A program made the translations under genes and the position numbers. This document shows positions 49,460 through 61,123 of a DNA stretch of 64,000 nucleotides, piece by piece. Below the pieces are notes generated by a model, which saw nothing but the letters and a program-made list of their open reading frames with translations, was not told the DNA's origin and did not search any database. The stretch lies in assembly GCA_907163375.1 (NCBI GenBank), contig CAJQUW010010284.1:271996-335995 (forward strand), given 5' to 3'. How positions within the stretch are numbered: position 1 is the first letter of the stretch; every line of letters starts with the position of its first letter. The DNA comes from Prostheceraeus crozeri (lineage: Eukaryota > Platyhelminthes > Polycladida > Euryleptidae).

Positions 49460-52400
49460 GTGAGTATTCACGGAATTGTGTTATCATCTATGCAGACGAC
49501 TAGAGATAAGATGATATTCAACCATCTGTATTTACATAAATTTTGTTATTACGATACTTGACAATTACCACATTAGATTTAATGCTGATATGAAATTAAT
49601 TTTAAAATTAATTAAAAATTTTGAAGAGGATCATATGGACCGATAGGAGTTAGGTCCAGCCCCACCTAAGAAACGCCAAGTGAGTTCAGCCAAGTTTGCT
49701 CAAGCTCAGCCAGGAACGGATTCGCTAACGTTGGAGCAATGGGAAATCCCATCGATACACCATCAGCCTAAGTGCGTATATCGTATTCAAATAGGAAACA
49801 ACCTTGTGTTTAACCACAATTTAATGAAAACGTCCTTGCCAAATTTTAGTTTTTTCAAACTTCCTACTGTACACTACAGCGATATTTATGACTTCATTTG
49901 CAGGTAGCAAAAAGAGATTCCGCATCAAAGCTTACAAGTGTGCTATATTTATCAAATAATTCTCACTTTTTTATAATTTCATCTGTAAACTAAGATATGC
50001 AGCTCAGTAGGTAAGTTTTATATAAATGTTGCCTAATAATTTCATGTAGGCATTGTGCAAGGTTGTAGTTATAATGATCATAGAGATCAATAAGTAAAAT
50101 AATTGATCAATAGTATATCATATTAATCATACAGATGACAGTGTGGACATTACTCAAATAATTTATACTGTGATACCGTATATATTCAACAATCATCGAG
50201 ACATTTTCACTACCAGTCTGCCTATCTCTCTAAAGCGGAAGGTATTCGAATCATGTGTAATACCAGCATTAATCTACGGCGCAGAAACTTCGACAATGAC
50301 AAAGAAGACGGAACAGAAGATCAGAGCTACACAAATGAAGATTGAGAGAAGAATTTTGAAGATAACATTCATAGACAGAAAACCGAACGAATGGGTGCGA
50401 AGAATGACAAAGGACAGGGACGCACTATAAATGGTGATGGCAAGAAAGTGGCAGTGGGCAGGACACACTGCCCGAATGGGAGACAGTAGATGGACCCAAA
50501 GATAAACAACATGGAGACCATGGGAAGGAAAGCGAAGAAGAGGAAGACCGCCAAGAAAGTGGCATGAAGAAATTGTGGTTCTCTGCGACACAATTAACTG
50601 GCCACAATTAGCCGGAGACTGAAGGTGGTGGAAGCGTCATACTGAAGCCTTCGTGCTGTAGTTGGCAGACATAGGCTGATGATGATGATCGTATATTGGT
50701 ACAACCTCGCAACTACTTAAACGTAGTTTTGCTAAAATTCATAATAAATATGGTATTGATGCTAAATTGGTTTTAATGCAACTAAAGTGAAATCCTATTT
50801 TGCTTTAAAAAGTAAATCGAATCCTCTGTTGAAGTCTTATGTTATATGTTATATTTATATATATTTGCCTCACAATGAGCGGTGAACGCATCACAAAAAA
50901 TACATGGTAAAAGTCAAGATAAAAAGATACATAGATAAAGACAACTACAGAATAATTACATGTACAACTAAAATCTGCCATAGCGTATAAAAGATTTACT
51001 AAAACATGCTGTCTTGGCAAAAGGTGGCTTCAGTGTTGCACAATTCCTCAACGTGGGGGTTCTCTCACAAAAAATGGCTCTCAGTGAATGGTTGGGATTT
51101 GACTCAATCACATTAAACAGTCTTCCACAAGGTGCTTCTGTTGTGACAGGCAATGATTCAAAATTAATTTCTTTGAAAAATTTGGCGGCGTGACGTTCTA
51201 CACGTTCTACACGTCTTGTGTTGTATATAAATTCTCGTGCCCAGGTGATCCAGACAGCGATACATACATTGGCAAAACAAAACGAAGACTTCAGCAGAGT
51301 GTTGATGAACATGAAAGAACAAACACGGAGTAAAGGAACACATTAATAATTGCAACTACTGTACTCAAGACATTACTAATCAATTTCGGATCAAATACAA
51401 AGGAAGCACAAATTACGAAATTAGCATTGTCGAAGCAATTATGATAAAATTGTGGCAACCTAAGCTCAATCATGCAGCAGAGTATAACGGTATTAACTAC
51501 TTACTAAAACTCTTAATTAGAAACAATCTTCAGATAACAAGTGAATTTATCTTATTTAGAGCCCAAGCGCTCCGGCATTTCTCTCGACAATATTGGGAAT
51601 ATCTCCCTGTACGCAGATGGCATGCTGAACTCAGTGGGTGAGGCAGTAATCATCGTGATGGACTTTTCTTTTTAACACAAAAACACTCGCAATTACATTG
51701 TTCCACACTTCTATTGTTGAATCATTGTGTGATGAAATTCCATTGTCAAACTTCAACAGCTGCTTAGTGAACTGATTTTCGGTTCATAGATATTTTTCTA
51801 TGTCTGAGACGCGGGAATTGTTGGAGATATACAGACGTTGCCTGCAGGAAAATATAGGCGATTGGTCAAATCATCATCTAATAAACACAAAGCCCATATC
51901 ATCCAACATCAGGAATCATCAGCAACTCTTCTCCACACGTTTCAGCTCCTGTCCATGCCGTCACAACCTTAATAAATTTGAGATCAATGAGTGTCTCAGG
52001 ATATTCGCCTGATAATCTGCTTGCGCATCTCAACTTAGCTCCCAGTGTTGTATCAAATGGGCAGTTATGTCGTTGTTGGAGGATGTAAACGAGGAGTCCT
52101 GATAACATCTTACTGCCGCATTGTGGGGCATGGCGGAATGAGAAACATAGCATCTGAAGTAATCTGAAGTCGTAACAATGGAGCTCCGGTAATCCCACGG
52201 GTCATCCGGAAGTAATAAATAGCTTTGAAACTTGCACACTTGTTCAATGCAATCTTCATTGCACAACTCCCAGCCGTGCCGTTGTTGTCTGTTGATAGAC
52301 AGATTCGACTTTCATATTTTTGGGAATGCACCGCTACTATTCCTTGTACTACTAAAAACAGTTTATAACTAATTATAGCAAATTTAAATACCAAATTCTG

Positions 52401-55400
52401 TCGCTTATATGAAACTCTTCTCATCATTGCTGTTCTTTATGGAAGTAGCAGTTAGCGCTGATATGTGAAAATAATGTCTTCTTGATGACATCATCAATGT
52501 AACACTTAAACAAGTAATGTCAATCCAGTTATCACTGAAGCACTTTGATTACTCGCGTCATGAAAAAGTTTGCTCTTGAAATATCACGAATGTCAATGAA
52601 ACAACTCACGTGTAATAGTGGTAAATGAAATGCATTGATGTCATGATAATTATGATGTAAGGAGTTGTGAGAATAGAGCGTTGACAGTGATATGAAGACA
52701 GAGGTAATACAGAAGCTACAACCGTAATATACTACAACCGTCGTTCGCTTAATCGGTTCTTTTCCTATCGTTGGTGTAATCAACTTGAACTTCAAAAGCA
52801 ACTTGAACAGGCCAACTTGAACAAAGGTACTGTAAATCGCTGGATACGAAAATTACTTACAAATCAATACCAAATTCATATGCAATTTGAAACTATCAAC
52901 TGATACGAGATTCTCGCATATTAACAGAAATTTGGTATGTTTTTATGCGAATATTGACTTCCTTTCGTGTGTATTCGCATGTGTTAGGTGTGTACCGACA
53001 CGAACAACTCTCTGTGTGATTGGCTGATTAAAAGATCCATTGTAGTTTCTCTGGTATAACCCATGGGATTTTTAGCAGTTCAACTGCGGGTTTTATTCGA
53101 AGACTGTTGTATTCGAGAAAATGCAGATATCTCAAACTACTCAAAAACTTGTATTAATCAATGATAATTCGATGTCTTGCATGTGCTATGGTGTTTCACG
53201 CACTGATATCTTAGAGTCATTGAACATAGAGATCATAGAGTCATTGATAAAGTATAAATTTCAAAAATTTGAAGTCGTGCATAATCTGGGATGATATAGA
53301 AAAAGCAGGTTCTCTCCCAAATTGTACGACGTTTTATTGAATAAATATAGGAGCGAGTCACCCGATGTGTTTCGTCTATACACAGACAGTATCAAGGGTT
53401 AAATTGTCGCTGTACAAGTGGGTTTTCATACATAAATCAGTTAGTGAAAGCAGCTCATTTGGTCATCTCATGACGTCTGTTTATTTTTGTCATGTTCGTC
53501 GCAATATAGCGGGATTCAGCCACCGTAGTAGTAATCCTCCGTCAGCAATAGCAGCCACCCTCAGATAATCTGGGAGCATCCGATGATAAGGCTGTAGCAT
53601 GATCAAGGAATTTATGGTTTTTTATGTCATTGATCTCTGGCATAGTAAGCGAAGCTATGTTGATTTTCTTCAAATATGAGAAATACAACATCTGCAAGGT
53701 ACTTGAGGAAGAAAAGCCTGCACAAAGATGAAAATACGCTCTGTCGTCTACATTGAAGGTTGAGTCGTAATTCTGACGACAAGCCTCCAACAAAAAATCT
53801 CACATACATGTAAATGTGGCAGGGGACACCGATGATGCAAACAGTGTTCATGGAGACAGGACAGGGAGAAGATAGGCTACTGCCTCGTAATGTAATGCAG
53901 AAATTTAATTTTGAGCCAAATGCGGTGATAGATAGGTACAATTGTCAAAGTTGGATGGGATGACAAAGTCTCGTCTCCAACGACTGATTAACTCAGATGG
54001 CTGCACCACATCAGACGTTTGGTCAAGAGGTTCGCATCAGGCGAAAATTGCACATGTATGGTCACACTTTAGATGGTACTGAGCAGAAGGTGTGCTAGCT
54101 CTTGCTTTAGAAAACATTCAAGGACGACTTGCTACTAGTGAAGAGAGGACGTCCATCAGCCTTGTGGTACATTCTGGGAACAATTCACAAATTCTTTGTT
54201 TACATTCGTTCGTCATATCAGCCTTAATGTGGCGAGTCAATGTGAAGCTGCAAGCATTGCATCTCTCAATATTGTTTGACAATCCTTTTGCGGACAATCA
54301 AACCGATTTTTTAGAATCAAAAATTCACCAAGCCTCTCCCGATGTTTATTAGCCAAAATGAATAAATCAAGTAAAATAAGGAGCCAGACGTTTCGCGCCC
54401 GGGCGCTTGTTCACTTTTCACAGAAGAGAACAGTGAACAGTGAACAATGAGCAATGAACAGTGAACAATCTTCTGTGAACAGTGGACAAGCGCCCGGGCG
54501 CGAAACGTCTGGCCCCTTAATTTACTTGATTTATTCATTTTGGCTAATAAACATCGGGAGAGACTTGGTGAATTTTTGATTCTAAAAAATCGGTTTGATT
54601 ATGAAAATCCTCCCGCCAACCGCCATCAAACACTTTTGCGGACAGCTTTTCATGGAGTCTTTTCATTAACTAGTCTTTGATTAATCGGTAGCTGAAGTAG
54701 TGGTCGATGTATTGTAATTCAAATGAAGAAATGTGGAATTACATGAAGTACTATAGACGGATGAAGAAACTGGCGATAACAAATTCAAGTGACGAAATAG
54801 TATTTTCCATGTATAGTTTCAGGTATAGTGTGTAGAGTCCGTAGTTTCATTGCTTTCGGTGTAGTAGAGTGTCATTGTAGTTCTATTGTTTACCTCCATT
54901 ATCCACTTTCTACTTATCCACTCTTACCATTATCCACTTTGTGTAGTGTCAGATATAGTTCACTTGTAATCGGTGTAGTAGCATCGTTGTATTTCCATAT
55001 TTTACCTCCACTTTTCCAATTTTTATTCATCGGTTTCCTGTTGTTTTATAATATCCATTTTCAATTTCCTTAACCTATGATGACCATTGTCTTATTCTAT
55101 TTCCACTATCAGCATCTGTAGTCGGTACAGTATATTAGACGTCTGTTTTGAACGTGTATACGGCAGTGTTTGGAATCTATGGTATTAGTACAAGTCTTAA
55201 GATTTCCATTTTTACCAGATATTGGGCCAAAGCTGATCAATTTTAATTGGTTGCCACGAGAAAGCTACATTGAGTTCTTTTAAGAACTGATTAATCCAAT
55301 GGTTACAGTAGCATTGCCTTTGTACACTTGCGGATTGGAGAACGCCATCAGTCCTCATTAGGACTACTTTAACTAATAATTTAAATTAGTAAGCATTATA

Positions 55401-58400
55401 TTCTATTATAAATGGCTACTGGGATGACTTTCATCATCGTATGAGAATGAAAATGTGTAAATAGCAGTTTACAGAGACTTCGTGCGCTTCAGAGAAACAC
55501 CTTTCTGGTTCCTTGTATGTTTGCTGCTTACCGTGCATTTTTTCGTTGAAATTTTCCGTGCAAAAAATGCACGATAATGACAACTTTTACATGCAATTGA
55601 TATGTGTCTTTACATGCAATATTGTTTTCATTTTCATGTGGGTGTGAAAACATCTCTCCCATGCAAACTGCCGGGAAGAAAAATCAACTGTTCAGTCTCA
55701 CGGGATGAAAAAGCTAACTTTTCCAATGCAAAAAATCCTGTAATGGACAAATCATAGAAGTGTATAAACAAATTATGATTAGCCAGAAACTACCAACATA
55801 TCGATATAGTCCCTTGATTTGCTCATTTATAGATTTCGCGATGCAACCATCAATTTTATAATGAGCAATAAACATCTATCAATCACAAAATGAAAAGTTA
55901 CATTCTTTCGAGAAGAATTAAACGCTTCCTCCCTTAGCTATCTGTAGATCCCTCGCTGCGCTCGGGCTGTACAACATAGCTGTTCGAGGAAATGTTGATA
56001 TTTCTTCTGTCAAGAAAATAGTTATTTCCATTTGCAATCATTGCATAGAAATCAGGAACGTTAAGATTTAAAATACTACCAACAGTCAATATTATATGTA
56101 CACGAAACCACATGAAGAATGTTAATGTGGTTAAGCAGCGGACAGCTCAAACTTCAGAATTCACAAATCACCAGACGCCTACAACACTTCAGAGCAACTC
56201 TGTACATTCTAGTGCTAAAGTGTCAATGACATTGTATACAAACCGCGCAGTGATAAGACATTCCATCATATTCATCCGTGTGATGCAATGGTCTATCGAA
56301 ATATTTACATGTTCGCCTCTCAGATAGCTGAAGTAATGCTAATAAACAACTTGTTGCATAACTTTATGACTGAATAAATTGAGAATCCACAGTGTGATTT
56401 GTTGCAAATTGCCAAATAGTTAACATGGGATAAGTTGACATCCTGCAGCCAGGTAATAAAGTTTTGTGTCAACTGCTCAGTAAAATTGATCTTAGGCGCG
56501 TCACTTGCCTGAATGCTCATTCCACATTAATGCAAGGCAACCAGAGCTTTTCAAACATTTTTCCCAGGTTTTTCGGCCCAGGACGGCCCGGCCACCGCAT
56601 TGACTCCAAAATGTCAGGCCCGGGGCCGGCCCGGTCTAATATTTTGTCAGGTCCTGGGTGACATTATTTGTCGTTTATCGCACTTTACCATCCTTATTGA
56701 AAATACCGATTGCGCTACTTAGTGCAATCGCCTTAAAAATTATTCTGAAAAGCTGATGATTGACCACATAATTGCATACTGCAGGGCCTGCATGTGCCAT
56801 CTGTAAGCAAATTAATTACTGCTGAGCAGTAAGGTGAATTTTTAAACACATAATTCAAAGTCAATTTTCATTTGCTTTAAAAAATTTGTGCATGTATAAT
56901 GCGCTTGTTTATCACATTTAATTTGGATCTCTTCTGATGTACCGACAGCTGCAAACCATATTCAGGTTTGTTAAAGCAGAGAAACCGAAAACACTGAAGA
57001 CATGCTTGAAAGAATTGAAATCACTGAGTCGGAAGTTATACTACGAGTAGATATTTAATAGACTCTTGTGACCAAAATTCCACGGAAAGGTCAGTAGCTA
57101 ATCGCCAATCGGTTAAGGTGTGTGTTTTCTATTATTGCTTGTTAACTCTTTGAACAGTACGCTCTGTTATCAAGTTGTTAACCAGAACGATTTTGGTCTT
57201 TCTTTAAGATGCCTTTATTTCTTAAGTACTCATCCTATTGCAATGCAAATTGATATGCATCAGATCTAGCAAATTCCCTTTCAGATGATCACGGTTTTAT
57301 TGGTACTTATTGTATAACAGTAAAAAATGTTAAAGGTAAAAAAGTCGATCTAGAAAACTATGCATTTTTGAGATGAAAAAAATCGTGCTCAAAAAGCCGA
57401 TTTTCTTGAATAAATCGATAAACATGATCAGAAAATTCAATTAAAGGTGTTCAACTGTTTTCCAGAGACCAAAACAAGTAGAGACACAATGTGCTTTCTG
57501 ACATGGAGTGCTTTCATACTTTACTTCACGTCGTTTTCATCCTTCAACGACGGCAGTTCTGTTCCTTCTGACGGGCGAGCAGACATGACAAACCCTAGGT
57601 CACTGACTTCTTCCTGTCGCTTGCATCGGCTAGCAAATGTGACGCTTCAAAATCTTCATCATCTCACCAGTTCAAAAGAGTGAAAATAATTGATGCAGTG
57701 TTACACAGTCATTAGAAATGTTCATTACGCCACTATCACCCGTGAAGTAGCAACTCATTGGAAATCCTCGTAATCCATCGTAGGTCACGAATTCAGCCAT
57801 CATCGGGAGTTTAATCGTCTTCTTCTTCCCAGCAGAAGCTTGTTCTGGCTGCCGGACTATAGAGAGCCTGAAATCTCAATGCTTCTCTCGTCTTGCTTTT
57901 GGTGCAGCCAGATAATGAATGTTCTCTGGGAGTAGGAATGTCCTGTGCTGTCATGACAAACGGTACCTAAGTTACCAGCAGCTTCCCAATACACTTTGTA
58001 AATATTCACGATTACTATAATTTCTCTTTGCACAATTAAGAAACATTTTGACAAAAGTACTTGAAATAGATGTAGATCGCCTTGCGACAGGAATCTACAA
58101 CTTGCATGTTTCAGCGATTTGCTTCTTCTAAGTATCTAGCAATCGGCGCATTTGAATTTACCATCAACAAACAGTTGTTGATAGTAATTATCGTAGATAT
58201 TCGTAGATAGATATGCGCAGACACATCATCATGTATTTGAATTTCAGTTGTGATAATTTTACTTGAAACGGCAATGCAGTGTTTGATTCGGAAGCTTTAT
58301 AACTGCAGATGCAGATCGCTATTGATTAAGATTAATTTACGTGAGACTGGGCTATTGATTTGGCAAATTGCATTTGAAACGGGAACGTTTCACCTCATTT

Positions 58401-61123
58401 CGGTAATTCTGCTGTTGGATGAATGTCAGCGATGAACTCGAAGCGTGAATACTGCGAAATGGTCATGTCACTCTGCTGTTGAAATATCAGCGATGAACTC
58501 GAAGCTTGAATGCTGCTACCGACCATGTCACTGTGCTGTTGAAATGTCTATAATTAATATGCTATGATCGGCATTTAAAATGATATAAAATGATATCATT
58601 TTACGAATTTTATAAAATTAATCATTTCATATCATTTTATTTTTTAAAATGAAAATATGGCATTTTTTAGTGAAATATACGTATAGGCCTACACCGCAAA
58701 TAGATCTAGTCATACGAATTTTTCGATTTACAATGTTACCATGCTACTTTTACTGCTCTTAGCAATGAACTTGAAATTGGATTGCATGCAGCACCGATAT
58801 ATTCCAAATAATGGAAGACTGAAGAAAGCAGTTTAGTCATACAAAGCTTCTTGTATGTCAAAAGTTAGGTAGAGCCTATGGCCTTTACATTAGGCATCAC
58901 AAGTTTTGATTTAAGCTTCATACACTCGAATTATAAAAATTTGCCTACAATATGTAGCTATAGGTAGGCTAACAGTATCCAAAGTACGAAAAAAGGCTAA
59001 AATTATTTAGACTACAGTCAAGACTTCAAAAACGTTAAGACAATGTTATTGATGAGTTGTTTGACAATTTGTGTGATGGACAGACTGACAGACAATAGCC
59101 TGTTGCTTTTCGCTACATTAATCAACCAGTGCGGGAGGACATGGGTAGAACAAACGAGGCAAACTAAATCTGCTTCAATAAAAAATGCGAAGAATCTGTG
59201 ATTAGAAAATTTAATAGAACAAACATTTTTAATGATATAAAATGATATCAATTTTCCTCAGAACAATATGACATCATTTTATCACTGCCGATCTTTGTTA
59301 ATATGAAACCGATGATTAGCTTCTTGATCAGTCAAACCGATAGAACGAATCAGTAGATCATGTACAGTCGTGATCACAAATGATCGCACAGTGATCAAAT
59401 TATAGATATTTTCTCCTCAAGTTCAAAAATCTGATTTATGCATGCCACGTTAATTTAGTTTGACTTACAATAATTGAAAAGTGATATTTAAATAAATGAG
59501 AAAATGTTCAAATGATGAGCTCAATAAAATCGTCAGCATTTTGCATGCTTTCCTCGTGTTGCAGTCAATGCAGAAATACGTTCAGATATTGATGCAAGAA
59601 GCCTTCGTGTTAGAATTGGGTCGATTTCTTTCCGCAATATCATTCCTCAAATACGCTGCAATTTTTTTCAGAATACTGCAACAACTTTCAATTGTGTATC
59701 AGATCCGGGGAGTTCCTTGGCCATGGGTATGACCCTCAATAAAAGATCAATGCAATCACCTGGACGGCTCAATACAAAAAGAATTGATTGTGTGCGTCGA
59801 ACAGCATCACACAATTGGAAGATTTTCTCTATTTTGATCGATTGTTACACATATTGCTTGTCACAGTATCGACAGAAAGTCATAATTGGGTTAATGGAAA
59901 ATAGAGTGAGATTTAGTACTATGCGATCAATTCTGGCCACGACTGTAGATTGATTAAGTATCATTTAAATCCGCAACACTTTGTTGACTGCTATATCATG
60001 TAATCCTTTGCATTTTTCAGATTGGGTAAGTGAAAGTGCAGATAGTGTTTCAATGAACAGTCATGAGTCAAAGGCCAGAACTTCCATTTCATCCTCACGA
60101 TCAATTGAAGTCTTCCCATTCTACAGTCCACAAACTGTTCGACGAAAGGAACTTCAGGAAATGCTTCCAAGGAAGCCTATAATCGGGTTGAACATGTCGC
60201 ATTATCTCGGTCCAATTCTCCCTTCAAAGCAGCCGCGGCACTTCGAATGGAAGCGATTACTTGGTAATTGGACGGATCCTTCAAATCCCCCTTCTAATGC
60301 GAAAGAGCTTCTACGTTCAGGATGTCCATCAAAACACCGCATGCACGCTTGGAATTTGCTCATCATTCGCAGGACTTCCGTCAGACGCCGGATTACGCAG
60401 TACGCCAAGGCCCACGCTGCAGGACTCGCCTGGGCCAACTCTAAAGCGGGTCGAGAGTCTTTCGAAGTGAAACAAATCAACGGCTTGATGGTAAACACCC
60501 CTGATCCAGCATTAGCGAACCAACTTCGTGTGCGGAGAGTGATGTTGGGATTATTGCACAGCTTGCAGATCACTGAGTTCCAGTATCTCCATAGACTCAT
60601 CACAGCAATTCTCCCGACTCTCAACGATGATGAAGAAGCGACGTTTTGGGCCATGATTGCCCTTCATGACTCGATATTACCTCAACAGTATTTTCACACA
60701 GGTAGCCGTGCAGCTGAAGATGACGGTAAAATCCTGTGGAGCCTCGTACAAATGTTCGCTCCAGAACTGCACCGAACTTTGATAAACATGCCTCAGGGTA
60801 GCGGAAAAATGGCATTGTCTAGATCGACTACTTTGTGGCGACAAACTGTGTTGATGGGCTGTTTCCCTCAGCAGCTGGTGTGGAGATTGTGGGATACGAT
60901 GCTGTTTGAAGGCGAAAGAATGATATTTAGGTACCAACTGGCAGTGCTAAGAACACTGCAGCCGCTTTTTCAGTGTCTGGACTCAGTTGAAGGTGTTGAA
61001 AGACTTCTATCCATCTCTGGAGATTTAGTTCATGACATTGAGGCGATCACGAAGATTGCAAATGATGATTTGGGAGCAATAACCGGGAAATTGCTGACTA
61101 AACTTCGGCGGAGAATCTTGTGA
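49201..61123 (+). CDS. TBC-domain (Rab-GAP-like) protein, proposed two-exon model
   Basis: Proposed join of 49201-49459 and 60021-61123 (phase 1 to phase 1, creating a Tyr codon), giving about 453 residues. The second exon carries the TBC fold: an RxxxWxxLL-like start (KHRMHAWNLLI), the DDEEATFWAMIALHD block, PELHRTL, and a closing VWRLWDTMLFEGERMIFRY helix pair. TBC proteins usually stimulate GTP hydrolysis by Rab proteins on membranes. Here the two catalytic motifs (IxxDxxR and YxQG) are not recognisable: NTPDPALANQLRVRR and TEFQYLHRL stand in their places. The protein may therefore be a non-catalytic Rab binder. Additional exons between the two, or further upstream, cannot be excluded. The large exon is secure; the join is an inference. 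Confidence 0.6.
50180..50690 (+). pseudogene. 5'-truncated RTE-like LINE 3' end
   Basis: One plus-strand frame reads SLPISLKRKVFESCVIPALI, YGAETSTMTKKTEQKIRATQ and IERRILKITFIDRKPNEWVR. It continues across in-frame stops to WQWAGHTARMGDSRW and KRRRGRPPRKWHEEI. It ends in GCTGATGATGATGAT, the kind of short 3' microsatellite seen on RTE-type elements. Three internal stops make it dead. Confidence 0.82.
51190..51500 (+). pseudogene. Relic GIY-YIG endonuclease fragment, Penelope-like element
   Basis: Plus-strand pieces SCVVYKFSCPGDPDSDTYIG and KTKRRLQQSVDEHERTN contain the YIG motif and the downstream Arg/His helix. After a frameshift the sequence goes on as EAIMIKLWQPKLNHAAEYNG with the conserved Glu and a terminal Asn motif. 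It is truncated upstream and non-functional. It differs in sequence from the copy at 13430-13935. Confidence 0.62.
51501..54284. other. Probable TBC gene intron, nothing firm
   Basis: Contains small unsupported frames on both strands and a CCAACATCAGGAATCATCAGCA word at about 51903 shared with 24767. No gene recognised. Confidence 0.4.
54285..54644. mobile_element. Foldback insertion 2: 131-bp inverted repeat with 12-bp direct repeats
   Basis: Arms 54296-54426 and 54470-54600 are reverse complements with only a handful of mismatches. The 43-nt loop is made of GAACAGT/GAACAAT-like 7-mers. CTTTTGCGGACA flanks the whole (54285-54296 and 54633-54644). Between the right arm and the second direct repeat is a 32-nt one-sided tail. 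The arm includes a strong hairpin GCGCCCGGGCGC followed by GAAACGTC, a hammerhead-like 3' core. Confidence 0.87.
54645..55639. other. Non-coding
   Basis: 54820-55080 has repeating TTGTAGT..TATTGTTTACCTCCATTATCC-like phrases, a short degenerate tandem repeat. 55540-55640 relates to 43440-43560 (inverse). Confidence 0.4.
55640..56035 (+). repeat. Dispersed repeat family X, copy 2
   Basis: Homologous to 41555-41955 over its whole length with small indels. Copy 2 carries a unique CCCTCGCTGCGCTCGGGC insertion near 55950. The sequence just upstream (55540-55640) matches 43440-43560 in inverse orientation, which suggests one larger composite element. Confidence 0.72.
56565..56660. repeat. GC-rich patch of GGCCCGG words
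   Basis: Several overlapping GGCCCGG/CCGGGCC words stand out in AT-rich surroundings. It gives a Gly/Pro-rich spurious frame. It could be a fragment of a transposon; I do not recognise it. Confidence 0.4.
56661..58422. other. Non-coding, probable TBC gene intron
   Basis: No exon with matching splice sites and motif was found. A frame at 57447-57683 has no recognised domain. Confidence 0.4.
58423..58549. repeat. Two-copy tandem repeat of about 63 bp
   Basis: TCAGCGATGAACTCGAAGC recurs at about 58425 and 58487, each followed by related sequence ending CTGTTGAAAT. It lies in the intron of the TBC gene model. Confidence 0.75.
58575..58655. repeat. AT-rich palindrome
   Basis: AAAATGATATAAAATGATAT is followed by its inverse within 60 bp. 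The same TGATATAAAATGATATCA word recurs at about 59233 in direct orientation. Confidence 0.6.
58656..60020. other. Non-coding, probable TBC gene intron
   Basis: A frame at 59496-59732 is open but has no motif. No other feature recognised before the TBC acceptor. Confidence 0.4.
60021..61123 (+). CDS. TBC-domain exon (last exon)
   Basis: A 1.1-kb open frame follows the acceptor CATTTTTCAG and ends at TGA. The first part (WVSESADSVSMNSHESK) is Ser-rich. Then come MLPRKPIIGLNMSHYLG and HFEWKRLLGNW, a segment also seen ahead of the TBC domain in related proteins. The TBC core runs from about NAKELLRSGCPSKHRMHAW to LQPLFQCLDS. It is unusual for a whole TBC domain to lie in one exon, which could mean intron loss. 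Confidence 0.85.

Noticed and set aside
25146-57683. Similarity between frames at 25146-25343 (minus) and 57447-57683 (plus), both starting MF(Q/N)CFP
   Set aside because: Nucleotide similarity stops after a few short words, with no extended alignment, so it is probably chance.
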